The notes under the pieces: generated by a model | Databases searched by the model: none | The model's input: the letters and a program-made list of their open reading frames with translations, nothing else | What the model was told of the DNA's origin: nothing | Translations under genes and position numbers: made by a program | From: Sulfurimonas sp. | Lineage (GTDB): Bacteria > Campylobacterota > Campylobacteria > Campylobacterales > Sulfurimonadaceae | Direction of reading: 5' to 3' | Assembly: GCF_029027585.1 (NCBI RefSeq) | Contig: NZ_CP093397.1 | Location: 1 to 64,000, forward strand | Length of the DNA: 64,000 nucleotides | In this document: positions 19,502 through 29,175 of the stretch, one piece after another | How positions within the stretch are numbered: position 1 is the stretch's first letter | Layout: every line of letters begins with the position of its first letter

Positions 19502-20584
19502 ATGGCGGAGTTGTTAAAAAATATTTATAATAAATCTTACTTGGAAATACTTTCAAGTGAACTCACTCTAGTCTATGGTGATTTTAATAAAGAGAGTTTT
19601 TTCAAGTCAATTTTCAATTATGAATGGGATACTAAAGAATTAAAAGAGAGAATGAGGCATATAAGTACTACTCTTGGTCTATTTTTACCAAAAGATTATG
19701 AACGGGCTATAGAAATCTTAAAAAAAAGTTTTTTACAACTAAATCATGCGTACCGCCTTGAGAATATGATATTTCAAGACTTTGTAGAAGTTTATGGACT
19801 TGAGAATTTTGAAATATCCATAGATGCTATGGAGTTTTTTACCATAGAGTCATCTAGTGAATTTGCAATAAGAAAGTTTATATTAAAATACCAAGATGCC
19901 ACAATCGCTCAGATGCTAATCTGGGCTAAATCAGACAACTTTCATGTTAGAAGACTAGCTTCTGAGGGTTGCAGACCTAGACTTCCTTGGGCTATTGCAC
20001 TTCCTAAGTTTAAAAAAGAGCCTTTTGAAGTTTTACAAATTCTTGATATTTTAAAAGATGATGAGAGTGAGTATGTACGAAAAAGTGTAGCAAATAATAT
20101 CAACGATATTTCAAAAGACAACCCACAAGTAGTTAAAAAGTTAGCATCTAAGTGGATAGGAGTAAATTCTAATAGAGATGCCCTTTTAAAACATGGATGC
20201 AGAACTTTACTAAAGAGTAGTGACAAAGAGATTTTAAATCTTTTTGGTTTTAAGAGTCCAGATGCTGTAATTTTAGGTGAATTTAAACTAAGTAAAGAGC
20301 TTAAAATGGGAGAGGAATTAGAGTTTTCATTTATTTTAAATTCTCAAAATAATTTAGGAAAATTAAGAATAGAATATATTTTAGAGTTTATACGAAAAAA
20401 TAAAAAACATAATGCAAAAGTTTTTAAAATTTCAGAAGGCATCTTTGAAAAAAATGAAAAAAAAGTTTTTAAAAAGCACTCTTTTAAACCCATAAGTACA
20501 AGAGTTTATTATAAAGGTTTACACAAACTCTCCATTGTAATCAATGGAGAAATATTTGCAAAAGAAGAGTTTTTTTTAACTTAG
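19502..20584 (+). CDS. AlkD-like DNA alkylation repair HEAT-repeat protein
   Basis: 360 residues. The first 240 are alpha-helical HEAT-type repeats with the family pattern seen in DNA alkylation repair proteins (for example DNFHVRRLASEG, then DDESEYVRKSVANNINDISK). Related proteins remove or recognise alkylated bases by wrapping around DNA. Residues about 255-360 form a beta-rich C-terminal extension, common in the longer members. The gene converges on a methyltransferase with a 4-bp overlap of the two ends. Glycosylase activity is not certain from sequence. Confidence 0.7.
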   Translation: MAELLKNIYNKSYLEILSSELTLVYGDFNKESFFKSIFNYEWDTKELKERMRHISTTLGLFLPKDYERAIEILKKSFLQLNHAYRLENMIFQDFVEVYGLENFEISIDAMEFFTIESSSEFAIRKFILKYQDATIAQMLIWAKSDNFHVRRLASEGCRPRLPWAIALPKFKKEPFEVLQILDILKDDESEYVRKSVANNINDISKDNPQVVKKLASKWIGVNSNRDALLKHGCRTLLKSSDKEILNLFGFKSPDAVILGEFKLSKELKMGEELEFSFILNSQNNLGKLRIEYILEFIRKNKKHNAKVFKISEGIFEKNEKKVFKKHSFKPISTRVYYKGLHKLSIVINGEIFAKEEFFLT

Positions 20585-21135
20585 TTTTTTTGAGCAACAA
20601 TAGATGCTACTTTGATTCTCTCGCCTCTAAGATTCGTATCTATTCGCTCTTCATAGTAGATAACATCTAAGCCTATAAATGAGTGCAAAAGCTCATTTTT
20701 ACGCAAAAGGTAGTCCAAGTTCATCGTTGGGAGTTTAAAGTCGCCATGAGCAACTATAAAGGTTTCAAATATAACAACTCCCCCTTGCTTTAGCCCCTCT
20801 TTCATTTGAGAGAGCAAACGACGGTTTAGATAGTTTGTATTTAGTATAAGGTCATACTTATTTGCAGTTATGTTGTACTTATCTAAATCAATTTCTATCT
20901 TATTTATGGTTGGTGATTTTTTTACTTTACTTAAAGCATAGTCTGAAATATCAACAGCATCTATATCAAAGCCTTTTGTTGCAAGAAAGTGTGTGTTTCT
21001 TCCAATTCCACAAGCAACATCAAGGGCTTTCCCAACATTTACATTATCAATATACTTCTCAAGAACAACACTAACATTATCAGGCATTGGGTTCTCTTGA
21101 TATCTTTCGTTCCATCTTTGTTTATCTTCTAACAT
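20581..21135 (-). CDS. Class I SAM-dependent methyltransferase
   Basis: 184 residues. SAM-binding motif I is LDVACGIGRNTHFLA (about 39-53), followed by the acidic motif AVDIS and by YDLILNTNYLNRRLL in the motif IV region. The short length and WNERYQEN start resemble TehB/thiopurine-type small methyltransferases. The substrate cannot be read from sequence. It sits at the end of a minus-strand run, 11 nt after the c-di-GMP enzyme gene. Confidence 0.75.
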   Translation of the reverse strand: MLEDKQRWNERYQENPMPDNVSVVLEKYIDNVNVGKALDVACGIGRNTHFLATKGFDIDAVDISDYALSKVKKSPTINKIEIDLDKYNITANKYDLILNTNYLNRRLLSQMKEGLKQGGVVIFETFIVAHGDFKLPTMNLDYLLRKNELLHSFIGLDVIYYEERIDTNLRGERIKVASIVAQKN

Positions 21136-21146
21136 AATTCTTCCTA

Positions 21147-23432
21147 TTATTTTAAGTATTCTAACAAATGCTCTTTTGTAAGTGGCTTAGAGTAGTAATA
21201 ACCTTGAAATATATCGCAATTAGCTTCTTTTAAGTTTTGTACTTGCTTTTCACTCTCAACACCCTCTGCTAAAGTTTTCATATTGAAGTTTTTACCTATA
21301 TTTATGATACTTTGAACTAGAGCTTTTTCATTATCATCATATAGTATTTTATCTATAAAACTTTTATCTATCTTTAACTCATCTATTGGTAACTCTCTTA
21401 AAATACTCAAAGATGAATATCCAGTTCCAAAATCATCTAAAGATATTTTAATATTATGCTCTTGAAGGTCATAAAGTACATTTAAGACATCATCCATCTT
21501 TTCTATCGATACACTCTCTGTGATTTCTAGAGTTACAGACGCTCTGTTAAAATTTGAATTTTCTATCTGCTTTAAAAAAGTTTCTAAAAAATTCACTTCC
21601 ATTAGCTGAACACCAGAAATATTTATAGCTAGACTAAATTCTAAGTTTAGTTGGGCTTGAATAGTTGCTACTTCACTCAAGGCAGTATTTATTATAAAAT
21701 CACCAAGTTCTCTTATGATTCCTGTTTCTTCAGCAACTGGTATAAATTTATCAGGTCCTACAAACCCAAGTTTTTCATTTTCCCACCTAACAAGTGCTTC
21801 CACTCCATACAAGCTTCCATCCGCTTTTATTTGCGGTTGATAAACCATCCAAAGTTCATCTTTTTCTATTGCGCTACGCAACTCTTGTTCTATATCTGTT
21901 TTTACAATATTTTCATGCCTCATAGTTTCTGAGAAAAAGCAGTATGAATTTTTTCGTTTTTTTGCTTCATACATAGCGGTATCAGCGATGCTAAGTAACT
22001 CTTCAGTTTCTTTTGCATCTATTGGATATCTTGCTATACCGACACTAACGCCAATTCTAAACTCTTTAGCATCTATGTGGTAAACCTGAGAAATAAGACT
22101 AATAAGACTCTCAATATTATCTTCAATATTATTAGCATCTATACACTCTTTTAAAACTATAAATTCATCTCCACCTTGTCTTATAAGCATATCGTCCTCA
22201 TAAAAGAACATTTCTAATCTATGAGCTACTTCTACAAGTATTTTATCTCCAACAGTATGTCCAAACTTATCATTAATATTTTTAAAATTATCTAAATCCA
22301 AATAAAGAACAAAATACTCTGTATCATGTCTTTTTTTCCATTTTTCTATGTGCGCGTACATAAAAGTTCTATTTGGAAGTTTTGTTAAACTATCGTGTTG
22401 AGCTTGAAAGATTAGTTCTTCTTGTTGTTTTCTATCAGAGAGAGCAATCTTTTTAAATAAAAAATAAAAAACTATAAAACTTGCGATAAAAAGAGCAAAA
22501 TATATAAATAAATTATTAAAAAATTCACTTACTATTGTGGAGCCACTAGCTTGTACAAAAATCCATAACTTATAATCTTTATCATAGGTCATACCAGCTA
22601 TCAAGCTTTTATTAAAAGATGTTGTAATTTTTATACTAACAGTTTGTCCATTTTCTCTTAGTGAATCCAGTGATAAGTCATATCTTATTTTTAATGTTCT
22701 TTTTATTGATTCTATCAAGCTATTGGGAATAACTGTATTGTACATAATATCATTAGAAATATCGCCTATTTGACTGACATACTGTCTATACATTTTATGT
22801 TCATAGTTATAATCTTTAATAATTGCAATGGATTGATCGTTTGATACTCCTAAACCTTCTATAATATTTCTATTTTTATCATTTCTTAAACCTGTTATCA
22901 TCACAGCTAAAATATTGCCATTTTCATCCAAGATAGCTTTTCTTAAAGGGATAATCCACTCATCTATATTTTTAAAAAAGTAAGTTCTAGCAACTATCAT
23001 TTTTTTAGATTTCAACACTCTTTTAAAATCATCTACTGTTTTTTTATTTTTCAAAAAATTATAATCTTTTGAAACCTTTATATTTGAACTTGTAGCCATA
23101 AGATTACCATCTATATCTGCAAGACCAAAACCAATATAAGATGGATTTTGTTTTAGTAACTCATCAAAAAGTTTTTGAACTTTTTGTTTATCTTTATAGT
23201 TATCATTGTCTAAAAGTTGTTTCCCAATAACTGTTAATATCATCTCATTTTGAAGTAGATCAGAATGTATCGCTCTTGATACAACTTTTGAGTAGTGTTT
23301 AAGTTGCGTATAGTGTCTTTTTTTTATATCTATATAATTAAAATATAGTAAAACTAAAATAAGGGCAAAAGAGCCAAAAAACATTAAATAAAATGTCGTC
23401 CATATGTTACTGATGTTACTGATTGTTTTCAT
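21147..23432 (-). CDS. Cache-GGDEF-EAL cyclic-di-GMP enzyme
   Basis: 761 residues: an N-terminal membrane helix (about 12-32), a periplasmic double-Cache-like sensor (about 35-300), a second helix (about 303-327), a GGDEF domain with an intact GGDEF motif near 420, and an EAL domain with EALVRW near 546 and DDFGTGYSS downstream. Both catalytic signatures are present, so it could make or break cyclic-di-GMP. The ligand of the Cache domain is unknown. It follows nspC by 23 nt; in Vibrio a GGDEF-EAL protein (MbaA) is linked to norspermidine sensing, so a polyamine link is possible here but unproven. Confidence 0.85.
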   Translation of the reverse strand: MKTISNISNIWTTFYLMFFGSFALILVLLYFNYIDIKKRHYTQLKHYSKVVSRAIHSDLLQNEMILTVIGKQLLDNDNYKDKQKVQKLFDELLKQNPSYIGFGLADIDGNLMATSSNIKVSKDYNFLKNKKTVDDFKRVLKSKKMIVARTYFFKNIDEWIIPLRKAILDENGNILAVMITGLRNDKNRNIIEGLGVSNDQSIAIIKDYNYEHKMYRQYVSQIGDISNDIMYNTVIPNSLIESIKRTLKIRYDLSLDSLRENGQTVSIKITTSFNKSLIAGMTYDKDYKLWIFVQASGSTIVSEFFNNLFIYFALFIASFIVFYFLFKKIALSDRKQQEELIFQAQHDSLTKLPNRTFMYAHIEKWKKRHDTEYFVLYLDLDNFKNINDKFGHTVGDKILVEVAHRLEMFFYEDDMLIRQGGDEFIVLKECIDANNIEDNIESLISLISQVYHIDAKEFRIGVSVGIARYPIDAKETEELLSIADTAMYEAKKRKNSYCFFSETMRHENIVKTDIEQELRSAIEKDELWMVYQPQIKADGSLYGVEALVRWENEKLGFVGPDKFIPVAEETGIIRELGDFIINTALSEVATIQAQLNLEFSLAINISGVQLMEVNFLETFLKQIENSNFNRASVTLEITESVSIEKMDDVLNVLYDLQEHNIKISLDDFGTGYSSLSILRELPIDELKIDKSFIDKILYDDNEKALVQSIINIGKNFNMKTLAEGVESEKQVQNLKEANCDIFQGYYYSKPLTKEHLLEYLK

Positions 23433-23455
23433 GTAAGAATTATACCAAAATTATA

Positions 23456-24649
23456 TCAAGAGAGTCTGTCTCTATACTCTTCATATCCAAAATTTCTTAT
23501 TATATTTACTTTTTTATCTTTACTTAAAATCGCTAAAGCTGGAAGTTTAATGCCATTAAAGGTTGTATTTTTAACAAAGGTATAATGAATTTGATCTAAG
23601 AAAACTACTTTATCTCCAATTTCTAAAGGCTTGTCAAAAGAGTAATCTCCCATAATATCCCCAGCTAAACAAGTATTTCCAGCAAGTCTATAAGTATATT
23701 TTTTATCATTTGCAAAAGATGCATTCTCAACTTCTGCTCGATATGGCATAGCAAGAGTATCAGGCATATGAGCTTCTGCTGATGTATCTAAAATTGCTAT
23801 CTTCATTCCATTATCTACTATATCTAAAACACTAGAAATCAAAATACCCGTTTCCCAAGCAACTGCTTCTCCTGGTTCGAGATAAACTTCTACGCCATAC
23901 TTATCTTTAAATGTTTTTATAAGTCTTATGAGCTTTTTGATATCGTAACCCTCTTTGGTTATATGATGACCTCCACCAAAATTTACATACTTTAAATTTT
24001 TTAAATACTTTGCAAACTTACTTTCAAAAGCTTTTAAAACTTCTTCTAACTCATCAGCACCTTGCTCACAAAGAGCATGAAAATTTAGTCCATCTATATG
24101 CTCTAAAACTGCCTCATCAAAATTATCAATAGTTGTTCCTAAACGACTATAGATGCCACAAGGGTTATATATCTCTTGTGGAGATGCTGAAAACTCTGGA
24201 TTTATACGAAGAGATATACTTAATGAATGATTTACCTTTTTTACTCTCTTAGCGTACTTTAAAAGCTGATTTGGAGAGTTAAAAACTATACAATTTGAGA
24301 TTTTTGCTATTTCATCTATCTCTTCATCTTTAAAAGCGGGAGAATAAGTATGAACTTCTTTTTTAAACTCTTCATAAGCTAGTCTAGCCTCATGCAAACC
24401 ACTTGCAGTACAACCATGAAGATACTTTGAAACTAAGTCAAATGTACTCCACATAGCAAAACCCTTAAGAGCTAAGATTATTTTTGCTCCACTTTCTTTT
24501 TGGACATAATCTAATAGTTTTAAATTCTTTTGTAAAAGTTCCTCCGAGCAAAGATAGCAAGGAGTTCTTATACTATTTAAGATATGATTTTCTAAGTTCA
24601 AGGGCAACTTCTTTGAAATGGTTTGTATCTTCTCCAAGCTGATGAACAA
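23456..24649 (-). CDS. nspC: Carboxynorspermidine decarboxylase
   Basis: Up to 397 residues of a PLP-dependent fold III decarboxylase. The Schiff-base lysine is in IILALKGFAMW, followed by typical motifs (HALCEQG, YVNFGGGHH, LEPGEAV). It decarboxylates carboxynorspermidine or carboxyspermidine in the alternative polyamine route. The partner dehydrogenase gene lies two genes upstream. The ATG at 24649 would overlap the HDOD gene by 77 bp; known NspC proteins begin close to the TPCY motif, so the TTG at 24601 (residue 17) is a real alternative start. Confidence 0.88.
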   Translation of the reverse strand: MFISLEKIQTISKKLPLNLENHILNSIRTPCYLCSEELLQKNLKLLDYVQKESGAKIILALKGFAMWSTFDLVSKYLHGCTASGLHEARLAYEEFKKEVHTYSPAFKDEEIDEIAKISNCIVFNSPNQLLKYAKRVKKVNHSLSISLRINPEFSASPQEIYNPCGIYSRLGTTIDNFDEAVLEHIDGLNFHALCEQGADELEEVLKAFESKFAKYLKNLKYVNFGGGHHITKEGYDIKKLIRLIKTFKDKYGVEVYLEPGEAVAWETGILISSVLDIVDNGMKIAILDTSAEAHMPDTLAMPYRAEVENASFANDKKYTYRLAGNTCLAGDIMGDYSFDKPLEIGDKVVFLDQIHYTFVKNTTFNGIKLPALAILSKDKKVNIIRNFGYEEYRDRLS

Positions 24650-25415
24650 GCTTCATACTCTTTTTTATAGCATTATTTGTAAGTATCTCTTTTACATTTA
24701 TGCTCTCTCTAACAACTTTTATTTTTTGTATATATGCAATAATTTTTTCATCTGTCTTCTTTTCTTTGAGTTCATCTTGTGTAGCATCTAAGAGTTTTAA
24801 AATTTCTACATATTTTGACTCTAAATTCCAGTGAGAAAAAAGCATTGCAGTAAGAGCATAAGAAGTTTTACCTATTAAACCTTTTTCATACTTTTGGATA
24901 TCTTCACACTCGTTAAAACTCTTCCTAAATTCACCACAATAGTCACTCTTAATAACCTCTTTTGCAAGGATTAGCTTTCCTGATTCCATCATCAGGGCTA
25001 AAGGAGTTAAAAACTGTGCATCTTTTACATTGATTTTAGAACACCATTTAAGCATTAATCTACCTTGAAGTTGGCAAACATCATTAAACTGAGCATTTGT
25101 AAAACCATAGATGCTTGGATCTGCTTTAAGTTTTTGGCTTATCGCATAATGAATAACTAACATATAGATTTCTTGCACACCTAAAAGAGATACCGCTTGA
25201 GAAATAGAACTTATCTGCTTAGTCATGCCATAATATGGAGAGTTAATCATCTTTAAAATATTTACAGACAGCATAGCATCTGACTCTATTACTCTTACTA
25301 ATTTTGAGATATTTATATGCTCAACACCACCAGCATAAAGAGATTGGACTATATGAGCAGCATTAGACAAAGGAGGGAGAGAATCTATATCTTTTATGAT
25401 TTGCTCAAATGTCAT
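24573..25415 (-). CDS. HDOD-domain protein
   Basis: 280 residues with an HDOD domain over most of the chain (DSLPPLSNAAHIVQSL, then MLSVNILKMINSPYYG, then SISQAVSLLGVQEIYMLVI). HDOD proteins are catalytically inactive relatives of HD hydrolases that act in signalling, motility and stress control. It lies between the two carboxynorspermidine genes and before a c-di-GMP enzyme, so it may share their regulation. The stop at 24573 overlaps the annotated start of nspC. Confidence 0.8.
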   Translation of the reverse strand: MTFEQIIKDIDSLPPLSNAAHIVQSLYAGGVEHINISKLVRVIESDAMLSVNILKMINSPYYGMTKQISSISQAVSLLGVQEIYMLVIHYAISQKLKADPSIYGFTNAQFNDVCQLQGRLMLKWCSKINVKDAQFLTPLALMMESGKLILAKEVIKSDYCGEFRKSFNECEDIQKYEKGLIGKTSYALTAMLFSHWNLESKYVEILKLLDATQDELKEKKTDEKIIAYIQKIKVVRESINVKEILTNNAIKKSMKLVHQLGEDTNHFKEVALELRKSYLK

Positions 25416-25416
25416 T

Positions 25417-26601
25417 TTAAACTTCTAACTCTTTAACTTGCCAAGGAAGTCCTTGTTTATTTAATTCATCCATAAATAAATCTGGATCAAATTCTTCCAT
25501 GTTATAAACTCCATTTGCACTCCACTTACCTTCTAACATAAGTTTTGCACCTATCATAGCGGGAACACCTGTTGTATATGAAACAGCTTGTGAGTTTACT
25601 TCTTTAAAACATTTTTCATGGTCACTTACTTGATAAATATAAATTTTTCTTTTTTTACCATCTTTTAAACCTTCGGCTACAATACCTATGTTTGTTTTAC
25701 CTTTTGTTCTCTCTCCTAATGTTGAAGGATCAGGAAGAAGTGTTGCTAAAAACTCCATAGGAACTATTTTCATACCCTTGTGTTCAACCTCTTTTATACC
25801 TAACATTCCAACATTTTGCAAACACTGCATATGCGTTAAATAACTCTCTCCAAAGGTCATAAAAAATCTTATACGCTTAAGTCCTTTAATATGCTTAACT
25901 AAACTTTCCATCTCTTCATGGTAAAGCAGATAAGAGTCTTTTTCTCCAACTTCGGGATAATCCCAAACCATTTTTATTTCCATTGGTTTAGTTTCTATCC
26001 ATTTTCCGCCCTCCCAGTATCTTCCATTTGAAGAAACTTCACGAAGATTTATCTCTGGGTTGAAGTTTGTTGCAAAAGCATAACCATGATCACCATCATT
26101 ACAATCAAGTATATCAATAGTATGAATCTCATCAAAGTAGTGTTTCTGAGCATAAGCACAAAATACATTTGTAACCCCAGGGTCAAAACCACTTCCAAGA
26201 AGTCCCATAATTCCAGCTTTTTTAAACTTTTCATCTCTTTCCCATTGAAGTTTATACTCAAACTTTGCCTCATCTGGATGCTCATAGTTTGCAGTATCAA
26301 GATATGGGGTTGAAGTTTTTATACAAGCATCCATAATAGTTAAATCTTGATATGGAAGTGCTACATTTATAACTATATCTGGAGTATATATATTTATGAG
26401 TTCTACCAAAGCATCTACATCATCAGCATCTATAGATGCTACTTTTATATTTGCATTTGGGAGTTCATTTTTTATATTTTGACATCTTTTTATAGTTCTA
26501 CTAGCTAAAATTATGCGTCCAAAAGTATCTGCATTTTGTACACATTTATGCACAACTACTCGACTGACTCCACCTGCACCAATAATTAAAGTTGTTTTCA
26601 A
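25417..26601 (-). CDS. Carboxynorspermidine dehydrogenase (saccharopine dehydrogenase family)
   Basis: 394 residues of the Lys1/saccharopine dehydrogenase family. The NAD(P)-binding motif is IGAGGVSRVVVHKC at the N-terminus, with DTANYEHPDEA, GSGFDPGVTNVFCAY and the C-terminal YTTGVPAMIGAKL as family signatures. In Campylobacterota this enzyme condenses aspartate semialdehyde with putrescine or diaminopropane to carboxy(nor)spermidine; nspC nearby supports that rather than lysine metabolism. It is 1 nt upstream of the HDOD gene and overlaps the patatin gene by 4 nt. Confidence 0.88.
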   Translation of the reverse strand: MKTTLIIGAGGVSRVVVHKCVQNADTFGRIILASRTIKRCQNIKNELPNANIKVASIDADDVDALVELINIYTPDIVINVALPYQDLTIMDACIKTSTPYLDTANYEHPDEAKFEYKLQWERDEKFKKAGIMGLLGSGFDPGVTNVFCAYAQKHYFDEIHTIDILDCNDGDHGYAFATNFNPEINLREVSSNGRYWEGGKWIETKPMEIKMVWDYPEVGEKDSYLLYHEEMESLVKHIKGLKRIRFFMTFGESYLTHMQCLQNVGMLGIKEVEHKGMKIVPMEFLATLLPDPSTLGERTKGKTNIGIVAEGLKDGKKRKIYIYQVSDHEKCFKEVNSQAVSYTTGVPAMIGAKLMLEGKWSANGVYNMEEFDPDLFMDELNKQGLPWQVKELEV

Positions 26602-28796
26602 AATTTTTCTCCTAAATATAAATAAAATGATTGTTCTCCATCTTGAGCAAAACCAAAGGCAAAATATACTGGTCCTAAAAAAGTATTTGCTGCCGCATAT
26701 ACAGTCCCTGATTTTTTGAAACTACTTAGTGTTTCTTTATCTCCATCATTCCAAGCATCCCCTACTTCTAAACTAAAACCAGCATAAAGTGGTGCATTTA
26801 AAGAACCAAAAAATCCACCATCTTTTATGCGGTATCTGTACTTTAAAACTCCTAAGGCCATATGATTTCCAACAAGAGAATATGGTCTATACCCTGACAT
26901 ATTAAACAAACCACCAAGAACAAACTTATCGTTTAACATCAATTTATCACTAACATTATTATTTTTATAAACTGTACCTACTTTTAAGTATGCTGTAAAA
27001 TTATTGTTGTAGAAGCTAAGAGGTTTTTCTATATCAAAATAAATTTTTTCATGATCATAATCACTACCAAACTCTTTCATCTCTTTTGTCCATTTTATAG
27101 TTGATTTCACTCCTGTATTTGGAAAGTTTAAATTGTCTAAGTTATCAACTAAAACTGAAGCATAAATAGGTCGAGCATTGTAGTCTTCACTTGCACCATC
27201 AACAAGTGATACTTCTACAAAGTCTTTATATGCAGCAATTCCTATCTCAAACTCATAGTTAGTTGTAACATGAGCACCAGCACTAAAAGAAGCTCCATAT
27301 CTTTTACTTTCAAGTTCAATGGAAGCAGTTTTATTTGCAGGGACTAATTCAACAATATTTTCATATAAAAGTGCTGGTTTAACATAGTATCTTTGCTTAG
27401 TATCAAGGGGTTGAAAAAACTCTGTATAGGCTCTTTGTCTTCTACCAATCTCAAAATCATTTTTCCACTCTGCCCCCAACTCATTTACACCAAATTTTGT
27501 ATAACCAACTTTAAGAGAATAAGAAGAGTGACCTTTAAAGTCATCTTCTATACCAAAAGCAAAATTTATCTCTCCACGATTGTTCCAACTTGGAGTTATT
27601 ACAATCACTAATATATTTTTACCATTTACTTTTTTTAAAACATACTCAACACTATCAAAAATAGTCATATTATATATATGCATAAGATTTTGTCTTAAAA
27701 GATTTTCATCAAGTTTATCGCCAACTTTTACCTTAAGTCTTCTAAGTATAGACTCATCACTTAAATAAGTTAGATTTTTAATTTCTATGGCATCTATGAT
27801 TGTGGTTTCAAACTTTTTTATAACTCTATGCTTCTTTTTATATTTTTCATATGCTTCATTACTAATGCTTAAATGCTTTAGTTTAGTTTCATATACTTTG
27901 TTTGTTGCTTCTAAACCTTTTTGAATAATTTGAGCATATTTATCAGCATCTAAACCTCCAAAGCTACCTAAATCTGGAGTTATTAAGATATCTGTGTTAT
28001 GAAGTTTTAGTATTGACTCATCAGCATTTTTTCTCATTAAAATATTTACCATCTGACCTAATACAACAAAGTATGAATTTATATCTATATCATCTTCAAA
28101 TTTTTCACTAACATCAACCGCTATGATAATATCTGCGCCCATATCTTTAGCAAGCTGGATAGGAAGATTATCACTAACTCCTCCATCTACTAAGTTTATT
28201 CCATCTATATTAATAGGCTGAAATCCTCCCGGAATAGCGCTAGAAGCGTAAATAGCTTTTGCCAAAGAACCAGACTTTAAAACTACTGCTTCTCCATTTG
28301 CAATATTTGTCGCAACCACGCGAAATGGTATAGATAAATCATCAAAACTTTTCATATGTTGATAATTTTGGGTGAGTTCTAAAAACTTCATCAACATTGG
28401 CTGTCTTTTAAGAACCCCTGTTGGAAGAACAATATCATTGTTTTTATTTACTCCTAATCCAAGTCGTCCTTGATAAATGTACTTAACTTCTTTAACTCGC
28501 ATAGGAGTATCTTTTCTATCAAAATCTGTTCGTATATACTTTCTCCAGTCAGTAGTTATAAGCATCTCTTTTATTTCATCAGCACTCATCCCAGATGCAT
28601 AAAGTCCACCAACAAAAGAACCCATACTCGTTCCAATAATCAAATCTATTGGTATCTTTTTTTCTTCTAAAACTTTTAATACTCCAACATGAGCACCACC
28701 TCTTGCTCCACCACCACTAAGAACTAAGGCTATTTTTACTCTTTTATTTGCATAAGAAAAGCTAAAAACTAAAAATAAAATAAGTAATATTCTCAT
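26598..28796 (-). CDS. Patatin-like phospholipase with POTRA and BamA-type barrel
   Basis: 732 residues: a signal peptide (cleavage near SYA, residue 16), a patatin domain with GGGARGG (28-34), the nucleophile Ser57 in GTSMG and Asp204 in DGG, then a POTRA-like region (about 335-410) and a C-terminal outer-membrane beta-barrel of the surface antigen family ending in F. This is the PlpD-type layout (type Vd secretion), where the lipase is carried on its own barrel. The catalytic dyad is intact. It is part of the minus-strand run from DUF695 to NspC. Confidence 0.9.
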   Translation of the reverse strand: MRILLILFLVFSFSYANKRVKIALVLSGGGARGGAHVGVLKVLEEKKIPIDLIIGTSMGSFVGGLYASGMSADEIKEMLITTDWRKYIRTDFDRKDTPMRVKEVKYIYQGRLGLGVNKNNDIVLPTGVLKRQPMLMKFLELTQNYQHMKSFDDLSIPFRVVATNIANGEAVVLKSGSLAKAIYASSAIPGGFQPINIDGINLVDGGVSDNLPIQLAKDMGADIIIAVDVSEKFEDDIDINSYFVVLGQMVNILMRKNADESILKLHNTDILITPDLGSFGGLDADKYAQIIQKGLEATNKVYETKLKHLSISNEAYEKYKKKHRVIKKFETTIIDAIEIKNLTYLSDESILRRLKVKVGDKLDENLLRQNLMHIYNMTIFDSVEYVLKKVNGKNILVIVITPSWNNRGEINFAFGIEDDFKGHSSYSLKVGYTKFGVNELGAEWKNDFEIGRRQRAYTEFFQPLDTKQRYYVKPALLYENIVELVPANKTASIELESKRYGASFSAGAHVTTNYEFEIGIAAYKDFVEVSLVDGASEDYNARPIYASVLVDNLDNLNFPNTGVKSTIKWTKEMKEFGSDYDHEKIYFDIEKPLSFYNNNFTAYLKVGTVYKNNNVSDKLMLNDKFVLGGLFNMSGYRPYSLVGNHMALGVLKYRYRIKDGGFFGSLNAPLYAGFSLEVGDAWNDGDKETLSSFKKSGTVYAAANTFLGPVYFAFGFAQDGEQSFYLYLGEKF

Positions 28797-28803
28797 AAAA
28801 ATC

Positions 28804-29175
28804 CTAAACTAACTCAAAAGCAACTACTAAGACACATAACCAAATCAAAGATGTAAGTATTAAGCTCAAAAGAACCATAGTTGCACCTACATCTTTTGCT
28901 TGTTTTGCAAGTATGTGGTAATCCGTAGTAACCAAATCCACAACTCTCTCTATCGCACTGTTTGCAACCTCTGCTAAAACAGGAATAAAAAGAGATAAAA
29001 AAAGTATGCTTGAATGTGAAAAACTTATAGGTAAGTTCCAAGCTACTATTCCCATAACAAAAAGCATAAGAAGTTGCCATTTAAAAGATGTTTCATTTTT
29101 AACTATATCTATAAAGCCCTCAAGTGCGTATCCACCATTACGAAAAAGTGAGTGCTTTGGTTTATTTAGTTTCAT
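28804..29175 (-). CDS. dgkA: Diacylglycerol kinase
   Basis: 123 residues with three membrane helices, the size and layout of DgkA. The signature (A)NSAIERVVDLV followed by YHILAKQAKDVGATMVL matches the E. coli active site region (NSAIEAVVDR...AKDMGSAAV). It phosphorylates diacylglycerol to phosphatidate, recycling lipid from envelope synthesis. Its start overlaps the end of the MFS-acyltransferase gene by 14 nt, and both act in phospholipid turnover. Confidence 0.93.
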   Translation of the reverse strand: MKLNKPKHSLFRNGGYALEGFIDIVKNETSFKWQLLMLFVMGIVAWNLPISFSHSSILFLSLFIPVLAEVANSAIERVVDLVTTDYHILAKQAKDVGATMVLLSLILTSLIWLCVLVVAFELV

